Assembly: GCF_009674825.1 (NCBI RefSeq)
Contig: NZ_WKJH01000024.1
Coordinates: forward strand, 1-64,000
Direction of reading: 5' to 3'
Source: Maribacter luteus
GTDB taxonomy: Bacteria; Bacteroidota; Bacteroidia; Flavobacteriales; Flavobacteriaceae
DNA length: 64,000 nucleotides
Shown: positions 17,727 to 26,348 of the stretch, piece by piece
Numbering within the stretch: position 1 is the first letter of the stretch
Layout: each line of letters starts with the position of its first letter
Notes under the pieces: generated by a model
The model's input: the letters and a program-made list of their open reading frames with translations, nothing else
What the model was told of the DNA's origin: nothing
The model's database searches: none
Program-made: the position numbers and the translations under genes

Positions 17727-20447
17727 TCAGTCCATGAGCATGTCCCAATTGCCACCAAAGTATGCTTTGTTGATTTTCTCAACATCCAAATTTTTATTTT
17801 CGGACATGGTTTTATGCATCAAATCCATATAGATGTAGAACTGTAACCAGTATCCATATTGGTATTTCTGATTTTCCGATTTCGGGTTTTTCATCAAAGC
17901 GTACCAAGAAGTATTCAATCCATACGCCTCTGCCACACGGATGGCTTTTTCTGCCTTTTTCCAGATGTCATTGGACATTGTCGTGTGTAGTTTCCTATAA
18001 TCCCCATAACCCATTTTTGAGGTATTGATGATTTCACATTGGTCATCAATTCCCAGATCCTTGAGTAAAATCGTTCTTTCGAATCGTTTATCCCCATCAA
18101 TATCCATTTCGATTTTATCCAAAAAACCATTGTTGTCGGTATCCTCATATTTGAATGTACCAAAAGGATGGAATTCTTTTTGCAAACGCTCCCATCTTGG
18201 GGTGTACTCATTGTAAAGACCTCCCCAGCCTTGATAGGAATAAGCCAATTGGTCAATACGCCAGCATCCCCATTCGGCACCATATAAATGTAGCCGTCCG
18301 TCGAATTTTGAAATATATAAATTCGCATTCCCACTATAATCCAAATCCCATTCGCCCCGATCACCGATGGCATCGGCCTGCTGATTATTGTCCAAACCGC
18401 CGTTATTCAGTCCGGTTTTAAAAGGATCAAGGGGGTCGTAAAATTCCACCCTTTCCCAGCGCTCACAATCGTCGTCTTCATCGTATACAAAATAGATCTC
18501 ATCCCATTCGCCCCGATCATAGGTCAAATCCAATACGTTGTTATGATCCGGATATAATAATTCCGTGATCTTTCTCCAGCGCGAATCAATAAAAAACGAA
18601 TCGGCCTCTACAACCCTACTGTTTTTAAATTCATGCACCTGATCCATATAATTGAACCCTTTGCCCGTAAAACGGAAGGACATGTCAAAATCAAATTCAT
18701 TACCGGGAGCATTGTCATTATCCATGTCGTACGTAACTGCGACCAAGCCAGCGTTACCTGTTAAATGCAGCCCTTCCCCGGTGGGTTTATCACTGCCTCC
18801 TTTATATCTATCCAGAACACGTACGGCCATATCCGACAGGCCATCGTCATCTTGGTCGAAAAACAAGAAAGGGTTTTCCCAATTTAGACGTACATCATCC
18901 ATGAAATATGTGGATGCATGTATTTTCAGGAAGGTACTTTGGCCATTATAGTCCTCCATGAAATTAGAACTTCCTTCATGCAACCAAGCCCGTAGTTTAA
19001 AGGTATTCCAATCGATATAATTAAAGACATTGTCGTTATCGGTATCCAAAACCCACATATAGTGCTGTCCGGGTCCGGACATCTTTGATACTTCCCGTTC
19101 CGAATTTTCCACTAAAACCTGCATGTCGGCTTTTCCATCCCCATCGGTATCGATCCAATCTACGGCCAGATCACCGTAATCCCCGTATTTACCGTCTTTA
19201 TTTACATCAACCATAACGCAATCGCTATCCGTATCACCTTCAATATCCCCAACTTTTAAATCGTCGTCGTCATCAATCCACTGAACCGGTGTGTTATGAA
19301 TGGTGATAGTACGGAGGATATCGGGATCACCATCTTGATCCAAATCGATATACGTTGGCTGATAACCTATGGGTGCCGGAGGTAGACGAAAGGGAACCAA
19401 GGGCGTATCATTATTCCAATAAGCGTTCTTCGACATTGAACCTTCTTTTTGATCATTGCGGTTTTGGGGTTGCAATGGAACATTCGTTTCCTTTAAATGG
19501 GAAAGGATAAACGTAGCAGCATGATCGTTAATTTCCTCCATGGAGGGTGAGATGTCCTGTCCTTTAAAAACATGCCCGGCATTTTTAACCGTCAATAACT
19601 GTACATCCGCATTTTTTTCGGCTGCCACATCTTTCATATAAATCGAGTTGATTATCGGAAGCGTTGTATCCTGATCACCATGAAGCAATAAAATAGGCGG
19701 ACTACTTTCTTTTAAAAGTTCGGTTGGACTAAGCAATCGCGCCAATTCCGGTTGCTCATGTAACGGTGCCCCTAAAAGTCGAACAAAAAGCTTCCCGTCC
19801 TCAAAAATGGATCCGGGTCGAATGTCGGGATTCACACATGAGGTAAACGGAAAATACGAGGCCACACATTTAAATTTGGGAGAAACGCCCTTTAATAGTG
19901 GATCGCCTTGGAAATCAACATCGTTCCCTAAAGCGGTCACCAAGCTAAGATGCCCCCCTGCAGAGCCACCCCAAATGCCATACCGTTCCATATCCAATTT
20001 ATATTTTTCAGCATTTTTCAAGAGAAACCGAGCGGCATCCTTAGCATCGACGACGGCATCATAAGCCGTTGAAGAGCCACGGGCTAAGCGGTATTCTATA
20101 GTGAAGCATATCACCCCATTATCAAGAAGGGATCGTAAAGTTCCCAAAAATGGCTTTTTCAATATATTGTATTTACTGCCACCTGCCCAACCACCCCCAT
20201 GGACATGAAGCATCCAGGGATTTCTTTCCTGGATTTTGTCTGGATCTGGGTAGAAAACGGTCATGTTCAATTCCATGCCATCCACCGTTTTGTAGACCAC
20301 GACCTCTTTATGGCCAAAGGTGTCAAGAATCCCTTGCTCCTTGGCAGTTTGGCTATAGACCATTGATTGACTGCCTATTAAAAACACACCTAATAGAAAT
20401 ATGCTATGTACTAACAGGGTTATTGTAGATTGAATGCGATTTTTCAT
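17727..20447 (-). CDS. Esterase fused to calcium-loop repeat region
   Basis: This is a 906-residue exported fusion. Residues about 40-320 form an alpha/beta hydrolase of the BD-FAE/esterase type. It has the oxyanion HVHGGGWAGG, the nucleophile S162 in GIWGGSAGGHL, an Asp in LLLHGDQDTTLP and a His in VKNAGHVFKG. A serine/glutamine-rich linker near 325-345 leads to a long region (about 345-800) with roughly nine acidic calcium-loop motifs, among them DLDQDGDPD, DVNKDGKYGD, DTDGDGKAD, DTDNDN, DQDDDGLSD and DTDNNGFLD. A helical tail (about 815-906) follows. The loops resemble dockerin/thrombospondin-3 style Ca2+ sites, but are spaced by long Trp- and Tyr-rich segments, so the second half may be a catalytic or binding domain of its own. 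I do not recognise that half. Confidence 0.85.
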   Translation of the reverse strand: MKNRIQSTITLLVHSIFLLGVFLIGSQSMVYSQTAKEQGILDTFGHKEVVVYKTVDGMELNMTVFYPDPDKIQERNPWMLHVHGGGWAGGSKYNILKKPFLGTLRSLLDNGVICFTIEYRLARGSSTAYDAVVDAKDAARFLLKNAEKYKLDMERYGIWGGSAGGHLSLVTALGNDVDFQGDPLLKGVSPKFKCVASYFPFTSCVNPDIRPGSIFEDGKLFVRLLGAPLHEQPELARLLSPTELLKESSPPILLLHGDQDTTLPIINSIYMKDVAAEKNADVQLLTVKNAGHVFKGQDISPSMEEINDHAATFILSHLKETNVPLQPQNRNDQKEGSMSKNAYWNNDTPLVPFRLPPAPIGYQPTYIDLDQDGDPDILRTITIHNTPVQWIDDDDDLKVGDIEGDTDSDCVMVDVNKDGKYGDYGDLAVDWIDTDGDGKADMQVLVENSEREVSKMSGPGQHYMWVLDTDNDNVFNYIDWNTFKLRAWLHEGSSNFMEDYNGQSTFLKIHASTYFMDDVRLNWENPFLFFDQDDDGLSDMAVRVLDRYKGGSDKPTGEGLHLTGNAGLVAVTYDMDNDNAPGNEFDFDMSFRFTGKGFNYMDQVHEFKNSRVVEADSFFIDSRWRKITELLYPDHNNVLDLTYDRGEWDEIYFVYDEDDDCERWERVEFYDPLDPFKTGLNNGGLDNNQQADAIGDRGEWDLDYSGNANLYISKFDGRLHLYGAEWGCWRIDQLAYSYQGWGGLYNEYTPRWERLQKEFHPFGTFKYEDTDNNGFLDKIEMDIDGDKRFERTILLKDLGIDDQCEIINTSKMGYGDYRKLHTTMSNDIWKKAEKAIRVAEAYGLNTSWYALMKNPKSENQKYQYGYWLQFYIYMDLMHKTMSENKNLDVEKINKAYFGGNWDMLMD

Positions 20448-20520
20448 AATAATGCTCTAAGATTACCGAATAGAATTGCTGTTTAGCCTTTACCTTTCTT
20501 CTTTACAATGGTTACGAAAC

Positions 20521-21993
20521 CTATTCCGTTTGGTTCCACAACCTATAGGGATCATCATTTTCCTGCATTTGCTCAAGCAGCAAAGCTTCCATTTCCGCCA
20601 ATTTATCGGCGTATTTGGGATTTTCAGCCAAATCGGTTTGCATTTCCCCAGTTTTGTGGTGTTCGGGTAAAAATTCATTTGGGTTTTCGGCTAAATTAAA
20701 CAGTTGGGTTTCCCTAACCGCCCCATCCATGACATCATACTTTATGAGTTTCCAATCCCCTTTTTTCACCGCACGCATGCCCGGTTTGGTGCCACCAGCG
20801 TAAACCCCGTACATCACATCCCTTACCGCTTCTTTTTCGCCTTTTAAGACAGGTACAAAACTTTTACCTTCCACTGTTTTTGGAGCTTCAATTCCTGCCA
20901 AATCGCATAAAGTAGGTAAAATATCCAAAAGGTATATATTCCCTTTCGCCCTTTTTCCCGCTTCTATTCCCGGGCCTTTTATTATGAAAGGTACGCGCCA
21001 AGTATGCTCATAAAGGTTTTGCTTCCCTTGAAAACCATGCCTGCCGATGGCAATACCATGGTCGGAGGTATAAATGATATAGGTATTGTCAAGCTCGCCC
21101 ATGGCCTCCAATTTCTTCAGGACTTTCCCTAATTGATTATCGATATTTTCGGAACAGGCATATTCCCTACCCAATTCGTTTCTTATGGTACGTTCATCCC
21201 TGTTTTTCCAGACCCCACTAACCCGTTCTTCATCCCGAAGATCGGGATGTCCATGAAAAAATGGTTGTTTTTCGAGGTGATTGGGTTGTAACTGCGGTTG
21301 CTTATCATTAGCTGGAGGTAGACTGTTTGGGTCTTTATGGTTTACCGCCCCATATTTGGCTAGCAATTCCGGTGTGCCGTTTCTCGTATCATGGGGATGT
21401 GAAAAGCCAAAATAAATAAAGAAAGGATCTTTTTCTTTGATGGAATCCCTATCCTGAAGATAATCGAGTACTTGTTCGGCATGCCATGCACTGCCACTTT
21501 CCGCTGTACCGCCACGCTTGGTGGCATCATGTACCACCGTAAACTGTTTGTTCGCCCCCGGATAGGAATTTCCCTTTTTACAGGTGCGCATGGTCTTATA
21601 TCCGGCCCTATTGAATACGGCTCCGATGGTCTGATCATCCAATTCATGTGGATCGGTCTGTTTTTGAAATTCCGCACTTGGAGGCAAATGCCAAAGCGTA
21701 CGCCCCGTCATGATCATATGGCGTGAAGGGGTACAAACGGCCCCATTCATGGACCCCATATGTCTTGCTTGATCAAAGACCATCCCCTCTTCCGACAGTT
21801 TACTGATATTGGGAGTCTCTAAAATGGAATTGGGGTCATAGGTCTGTAAATCGAATGGCGACTGATCATCTACGAGCACAAAAAGAAAATTCGGCCGTTT
21901 AGGTTCTTCAATGACCTTTTCCTTGTTTTTACAACTACTGAAAGCCAGCAAGATTATTAGCAAAATGATAAATAAGCCTTGGTTCTTTTTCAA
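20521..21993 (-). CDS. Sulfatase S1 family, CTPSR type, TTG start
   Basis: This is a predicted lipoprotein sulfatase of 490 residues. The formylglycine site is C87 in VCTPSRHMIMTGR, the first metal motif is VLVDDQSPFD, and the second is YTSDHGIAIGRHGF. The lipobox is AFSSC at C21. The initiator is TTG at 21991-21993. Upstream in frame, only seven codons separate it from a TAA, none of them ATG, and no later ATG keeps the leader, so TTG is well supported. The KKGDWKLIKYDV and LFNLAENPNEF segments near the end are the usual sulfatase C-terminal subdomain. It follows the GH120 gene across a 94-bp spacer that contains a strong hairpin. Confidence 0.94.
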   Translation of the reverse strand: MKKNQGLFIILLIILLAFSSCKNKEKVIEEPKRPNFLFVLVDDQSPFDLQTYDPNSILETPNISKLSEEGMVFDQARHMGSMNGAVCTPSRHMIMTGRTLWHLPPSAEFQKQTDPHELDDQTIGAVFNRAGYKTMRTCKKGNSYPGANKQFTVVHDATKRGGTAESGSAWHAEQVLDYLQDRDSIKEKDPFFIYFGFSHPHDTRNGTPELLAKYGAVNHKDPNSLPPANDKQPQLQPNHLEKQPFFHGHPDLRDEERVSGVWKNRDERTIRNELGREYACSENIDNQLGKVLKKLEAMGELDNTYIIYTSDHGIAIGRHGFQGKQNLYEHTWRVPFIIKGPGIEAGKRAKGNIYLLDILPTLCDLAGIEAPKTVEGKSFVPVLKGEKEAVRDVMYGVYAGGTKPGMRAVKKGDWKLIKYDVMDGAVRETQLFNLAENPNEFLPEHHKTGEMQTDLAENPKYADKLAEMEALLLEQMQENDDPYRLWNQTE

Positions 21994-22050
21994 TTTAAGT
22001 GGATTTTGGTGTTAGTAATTTGAACAACTTCAATTGGTCTTTTAGCCTTT

Positions 22051-22077
22051 ACGTGTACTATCTTCTCAAGTACACGT
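22051..22077 (-). promoter_or_regulatory. Intercistronic hairpin, perfect 9-bp stem
   Basis: The arms at 22051-22059 (ACGTGTACT) and 22069-22077 (AGTACACGT) pair perfectly around a 9-base loop. The hairpin starts 11 bases after the GH120 stop and ends about 57 bases before the TTG start of the sulfatase. No T-tract follows on the minus strand, so it does not look like an intrinsic terminator. It may stabilise or process the transcript, or be part of a factor-dependent stop. An operator is less likely, as it lies inside a closely spaced gene run. Confidence 0.5.
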
Positions 22078-22087
22078 TGAAGATCAT

Positions 22088-24052
22088 TTACATATTTATT
22101 CCCCAAACCTTTATTTTGTTTTCTCCAACTTTAAGGTTTTCTAGCGGTCCGACCATTGGGGTATTCGATTTTCTGATATCCCCAAAATAGTCATTGTCAA
22201 TGGTAACCGGTGAACCATCCGGATTTTCGAACGGGGTTTCCGTTTGAAAAGCAGCTCCCAACAATGCCGTATTGACCATTTGGGTCTTCACTTTTCCAAA
22301 ACTCCCATCAACCTTGATATTTAGGTAGTACCCATCGTCTTCTTGGGATAGGCTTATTTCGGGATCAAGTGTCCGGTTCTCAACAAAATTGGTTTCAATA
22401 ACCGAAGGCAGCGCTTTATTCAAATACAGGTTAGCATCAATGAAAACCGGGAATTTCTGTTTTGTATACGCATTCATACCACCGGGGGATTTCCATTCGT
22501 AGGTTGCCGGTGGAAAATCATTGTAGGCATTCAGCCCATAAAATTGTTCGTTCGCCAATGCTTCGTTATTTGCGGCAAAAATATTATTGTAAAAACGGTC
22601 ATCACCCTGTATGATCGTCATCATCCCCAACACTTGGGTGGAATGTGGGAAATGGTAATGTGTAAATCGATTACTGGCCGCCCGCATTTGTACATTTCCT
22701 GCTATTAGATTATTTACGAATGCGCTTCCCTGCGATGCATTGAGTATCCCTCTTTCGGACAATAATATGTTGTTGTCGACAATCATTGGTCCGTGGTTTA
22801 CCTCCAAGAACAAATCTTGATCTTCATTGTTGAACAAAAGATTGCCGGTTACCCTTGCCCCTTGCGCCTGCCAATCGAGCCAAATTCCCCTATGGTTATC
22901 GTGTATGCAATTATTTGCAATAAGGACATCGATGGCCGCATGCAGTTTGATGCCCCCTATTTCCCAACCGGTAAACTGTTTCTTTACATTAATGTTATAA
23001 ATGTGATTATTGCTTATTTCACTGAACACATTTCCCAAATGGCCTATAATACCACCTTGCTCACAGTCCCTGATAGTGTTGTTCCGAACGATATGGGAAC
23101 CAATATTCTCCTTGGACCAACCCAGTTGCAATGCTTTGAACACTACTTCCCTTTCCCTTTGGGTACCATGCTTTTTACGGTCACGAGACCATAAGTTATG
23201 GCCTGAAGCCCGCTCTTTACCCAATACGATACCAGAACATTTGGAATCGGAAATCAAATTGTCTTCAATGATCCAACCTTTGCTCCAATTTGGACCGATC
23301 AAACCTATCTGTTCCGCAGTGGGCGGTGCCCATTGCGTTGCGGCATGGCACATTTTAAAACCGCGGACCGTAATGTAATTTATTCCTGTTTTCTTGGGCC
23401 AAAACACGGTAGGCCGCACATTTATTTCAACCAATTCCTTATTCGGATTCATTCCGTTGAAATTAGCATATATGGTCGTCGTCTTTTGATTGCTTTCACA
23501 ATACCATTTGTATTTGGAACCTTCTACATCGACTGCCCTTTCCAATGGATTTTCAATAAACACTTTCGCCAAACTGTCAATCTCATATAAGGCCTTGCCA
23601 TTTACATACACCTCTCCCAAGTGGTGGTCCCGACCATAGGTTTTCGTTATCCAGTCACCATAAAGGATTTCCTGATACGGATTAAAGTCCCCAAAAAGCG
23701 CATTGTCCAAAACGGCTTTCCATACCGTTCCCTTGTGCTTTTTCCACGTATCGATCACTTCGGAACCCTTGATCCAAACCTCTTCATTTTCGGCGGCGCG
23801 ATATATTACCCTGTTTCTATCGTTCATTCCGCCATAAGCCGGATCCACCCATTCCCTATACACCCCTTCGTGTACGGTAATGATGTCTCCAGGTTGCGCT
23901 ATTTTTGCCGCTTTGGATATGGTTTTAAAGGGTGCTTCGATACTTCCATCATTAAAATCATTGCCTTTTTTTGAAACGTGGTATTCCTTTGCCTGTACTA
24001 TAAAAGAGAACACAAGAAATAATACTTTGATAATTGATGATAATGTTTTCAT
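22088..24052 (-). CDS. Glycoside hydrolase family 120 beta-xylosidase
   Basis: This exported 654-residue right-handed beta-helix enzyme closely follows the GH120 pattern known from Thermoanaerobacterium beta-xylosidase XylC, as I recall that sequence. Matching segments include EYHVSKKGNDFNDGS, ITVHEGVYREWVDP, FGDFNPY, LGEVYVNG, TIYANFNGMNPN, CHAATQWAPPTAEQ, GLIGPNWSKGWIIEDN and IGGIKLHAAIDV. The residues corresponding to the catalytic pair are the Asp of GIWLDWQAQGARV and the Glu of LFLEVNHGPMIVDN. The signal peptide ends near VQAKE. The role is release of terminal xylose from oligosaccharides. It lies between the GH141-like gene and a sulfatase. Beta-xylosidase is the only well-documented GH120 activity that I know. 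Confidence 0.92.
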   Translation of the reverse strand: MKTLSSIIKVLFLVFSFIVQAKEYHVSKKGNDFNDGSIEAPFKTISKAAKIAQPGDIITVHEGVYREWVDPAYGGMNDRNRVIYRAAENEEVWIKGSEVIDTWKKHKGTVWKAVLDNALFGDFNPYQEILYGDWITKTYGRDHHLGEVYVNGKALYEIDSLAKVFIENPLERAVDVEGSKYKWYCESNQKTTTIYANFNGMNPNKELVEINVRPTVFWPKKTGINYITVRGFKMCHAATQWAPPTAEQIGLIGPNWSKGWIIEDNLISDSKCSGIVLGKERASGHNLWSRDRKKHGTQREREVVFKALQLGWSKENIGSHIVRNNTIRDCEQGGIIGHLGNVFSEISNNHIYNINVKKQFTGWEIGGIKLHAAIDVLIANNCIHDNHRGIWLDWQAQGARVTGNLLFNNEDQDLFLEVNHGPMIVDNNILLSERGILNASQGSAFVNNLIAGNVQMRAASNRFTHYHFPHSTQVLGMMTIIQGDDRFYNNIFAANNEALANEQFYGLNAYNDFPPATYEWKSPGGMNAYTKQKFPVFIDANLYLNKALPSVIETNFVENRTLDPEISLSQEDDGYYLNIKVDGSFGKVKTQMVNTALLGAAFQTETPFENPDGSPVTIDNDYFGDIRKSNTPMVGPLENLKVGENKIKVWGINM

Positions 24053-24124
24053 TAATTTATATTTAATTCTAAATAAATAGGCAACAAATTGTTCCTTAGC
24101 TGTTAAAGTGAACTGTATATAAAA

Positions 24125-26260
24125 TCACCTTGGTCCTGCTTGGCCCAACGGAATTGGCTTAAAGCCTATTTTCAATGCCGGACTATCATCAGGCAGGGTA
24201 AAATCCCCATTGGAAGGGTCTTTAAATCCCGGATCTGCGATAATCGAATGTTGATCATTTCCAAGTGCTTTCCACTCCTCCCAACCCATAACAGCTTCGT
24301 TAGGTTCGTAAACTCGGCTTGGAAAACGATTCTGTGCCCCCAATACCTTACCAGCGGTCGACCAAACCAAGTTGCTATCGGCAACGAAGGCATTTTTCTG
24401 CTCTACCTTATAATCATACCCCCCTGCATAAATTGGCGTGCCATCACTAAGCAAAATGTTGTTTTTTAATATATAAGCAGTATGTGGTTGGATTTTTGCC
24501 ATCATAATCACACTAGTATCGGCAAAAGCAAAAATGTTATTTCTAATAAGGTTGTCTTTCCCATAATGCTGATTAAAACAGGCATGGCGACAACGATACG
24601 CAAGATTGTTTTCAATCAATATATTTGTGGTTCCTTCATCGCAATATATCGCCCAGCCTCCATATTTTCCAGCCCAGATATCATGGAATTCGTTAAATCG
24701 AATGATTGTCCCTGTTTGATTTCCCAAGGTATAAATACCCCCTAAATCACTAAGAACGGACCCATCGCCATTCGTCAATTTACCGATATGATGAATCTTA
24801 TTGTATTCAAAAATATTGCCCGTGGCAAGTGCCGGACCGTACCCCCATGTCCATCCCGTGGATATTCCCGAATAATAGAAATTGTAGATTTCATTATGAT
24901 GGATATGGTTATCCGGACTTTGTCCAATCCAAATACCCACTGCACAATGAAAATAACGGCCACCGTCATAAATTCGGCAATCCGCTATTTCATTAGTATG
25001 GGTTGCATCAGTCGGTTTTTCCAGTACGGGAGGTAACTCAGTACCAATTTCCTCTGCTGCGACCTTTCCTTTCGGTCGTATTTTAGGGCCAATCAAAAAT
25101 CCGCCAGCACCCAAATCATGAATGTTACATCGCACAACCCGGTTATTTGAGCATCCTAGGGACATTTCAAGTCCGTAATTACCAATAGCGGTAATTTCAC
25201 ATCCCTCAAAAAGGCAATTTTTGGCACCCGTCAAGAATAACGCACCCTCCATTCCAATGTCGGCCTGACCATATCCGGATTCTTCAGCATCCCTGGGTAA
25301 CACCCAAGTGGTATGGCTAAATGTCAAACCCTTGAACTGAACATGTTCAACCAACTGATCCGCAGCAGCATCACCTTGCAACCGAAGGACATTTATCAGC
25401 GATGGAATGGTGGCAACAATATCGGTCTCTCCTTCCAACGGAAAATAATAAAGTTTTTGTTCACGTCTATCAAGATACCACTCCCCTGGATTATCGAGCA
25501 TAATACGGCCTCCCTCTAGATAGTAATCATCATCCGCTTCAATTGCCCTGCCTCCCTTTTTTGTTGAGATGATCTTTTTGTTTTGTCGATCAATCCTGTC
25601 AATAGGCATATGATACTCCAACCATTTATTGAATACGACGGCAACTCCGTCATCAACATCCTCCAAATAATGTTCATCCGACTGATCGTATGAAAAATCA
25701 TAGGTACTGCTTCGTTTCACATCCTTAGTGTCCTCTCCCTGGGTAGTGGGTACTTTCAAATAACCACTATTAGGTGTTCTTGCCTGAACGGCACGATGGT
25801 CATTTACCCATAACTGTTCAAACGGGACATACTTTTTGATCTTGGATAAATCCGAAACCAGCACTGTACGACCGTTAAGTTCGGCTTTAGCCCACTCACT
25901 AACCTTTAAACCTCCACTGATTATTGGCTTTTCATTTTCATAAGCGCTGTAAGTAATTGGAAATTCTTCGGTTCCTGAATCTTCAGGGGTCAGAACGAAA
26001 GGTTCAGAAAGCTGGTATGTACCTCCTTGAAGGTACACCGTAACTGGTTTTTCCAAAGTACTTCCCCTCTTGATTTCCCTTATCGCATTACGCGCTTTTT
26101 CCAAAGTAGCGAATGCGCTTTCAACACTTGTTCCATTTTGGGTATCATTCCCCACTGGGGACACATAAAAAGCTATTTCATTTGCAGATATAGTCTTATC
26201 GGCACAAGATTGAAAAACAACAAGTAATACACTTAAACAAAAAATAAGTTGGCGCTTCAT
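24125..26260 (-). CDS. GH141-like beta-helix glycosidase
   Basis: This is a predicted lipoprotein (VFQSCADK) of 711 residues. The start of the mature chain, AFYVSPVGNDTQNGTS then FATLEKARNAIR, with TVYLQGGTYQL and GTEEFPITYSAYENEKPIISGG, is the usual opening of GH141-type beta-helix enzymes. The body contains many parallel coils (CLFEGCEITAIGNYG, NHIHHNEIYNF, GTIIRFNEFHDIWAG, NILIENNLAYRCRHA). It ends with the short ALKIGFKPIPLGQAG segment, also seen in the beta-helix-PDZ protein at 61391-63760. GH141 includes an alpha-L-fucosidase active on rhamnogalacturonan-II and a xylanase, so the substrate is open; fucose would fit with GH29 and GH95. It lies 72 bp upstream of the GH120 gene. Confidence 0.8.
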   Translation of the reverse strand: MKRQLIFCLSVLLVVFQSCADKTISANEIAFYVSPVGNDTQNGTSVESAFATLEKARNAIREIKRGSTLEKPVTVYLQGGTYQLSEPFVLTPEDSGTEEFPITYSAYENEKPIISGGLKVSEWAKAELNGRTVLVSDLSKIKKYVPFEQLWVNDHRAVQARTPNSGYLKVPTTQGEDTKDVKRSSTYDFSYDQSDEHYLEDVDDGVAVVFNKWLEYHMPIDRIDRQNKKIISTKKGGRAIEADDDYYLEGGRIMLDNPGEWYLDRREQKLYYFPLEGETDIVATIPSLINVLRLQGDAAADQLVEHVQFKGLTFSHTTWVLPRDAEESGYGQADIGMEGALFLTGAKNCLFEGCEITAIGNYGLEMSLGCSNNRVVRCNIHDLGAGGFLIGPKIRPKGKVAAEEIGTELPPVLEKPTDATHTNEIADCRIYDGGRYFHCAVGIWIGQSPDNHIHHNEIYNFYYSGISTGWTWGYGPALATGNIFEYNKIHHIGKLTNGDGSVLSDLGGIYTLGNQTGTIIRFNEFHDIWAGKYGGWAIYCDEGTTNILIENNLAYRCRHACFNQHYGKDNLIRNNIFAFADTSVIMMAKIQPHTAYILKNNILLSDGTPIYAGGYDYKVEQKNAFVADSNLVWSTAGKVLGAQNRFPSRVYEPNEAVMGWEEWKALGNDQHSIIADPGFKDPSNGDFTLPDDSPALKIGFKPIPLGQAGPR

Positions 26261-26348
26261 TAATTAAGGTTTTGAATACTTGTTTTTACTTTTGATCTTT
26301 TGCTATCCTTTGTGACTTCCTTGAAGGATCCATTTAATTAAGGTCTTC

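Noticed and set aside
26261-26346. Direct repeat ACCTTAATTAA at both ends of the spacer between the first Thr-type sulfatase side and the GH141-like gene
   Set aside because: Short AT-rich repeat with no inverted ends, transposase or target-site features; probably chance.
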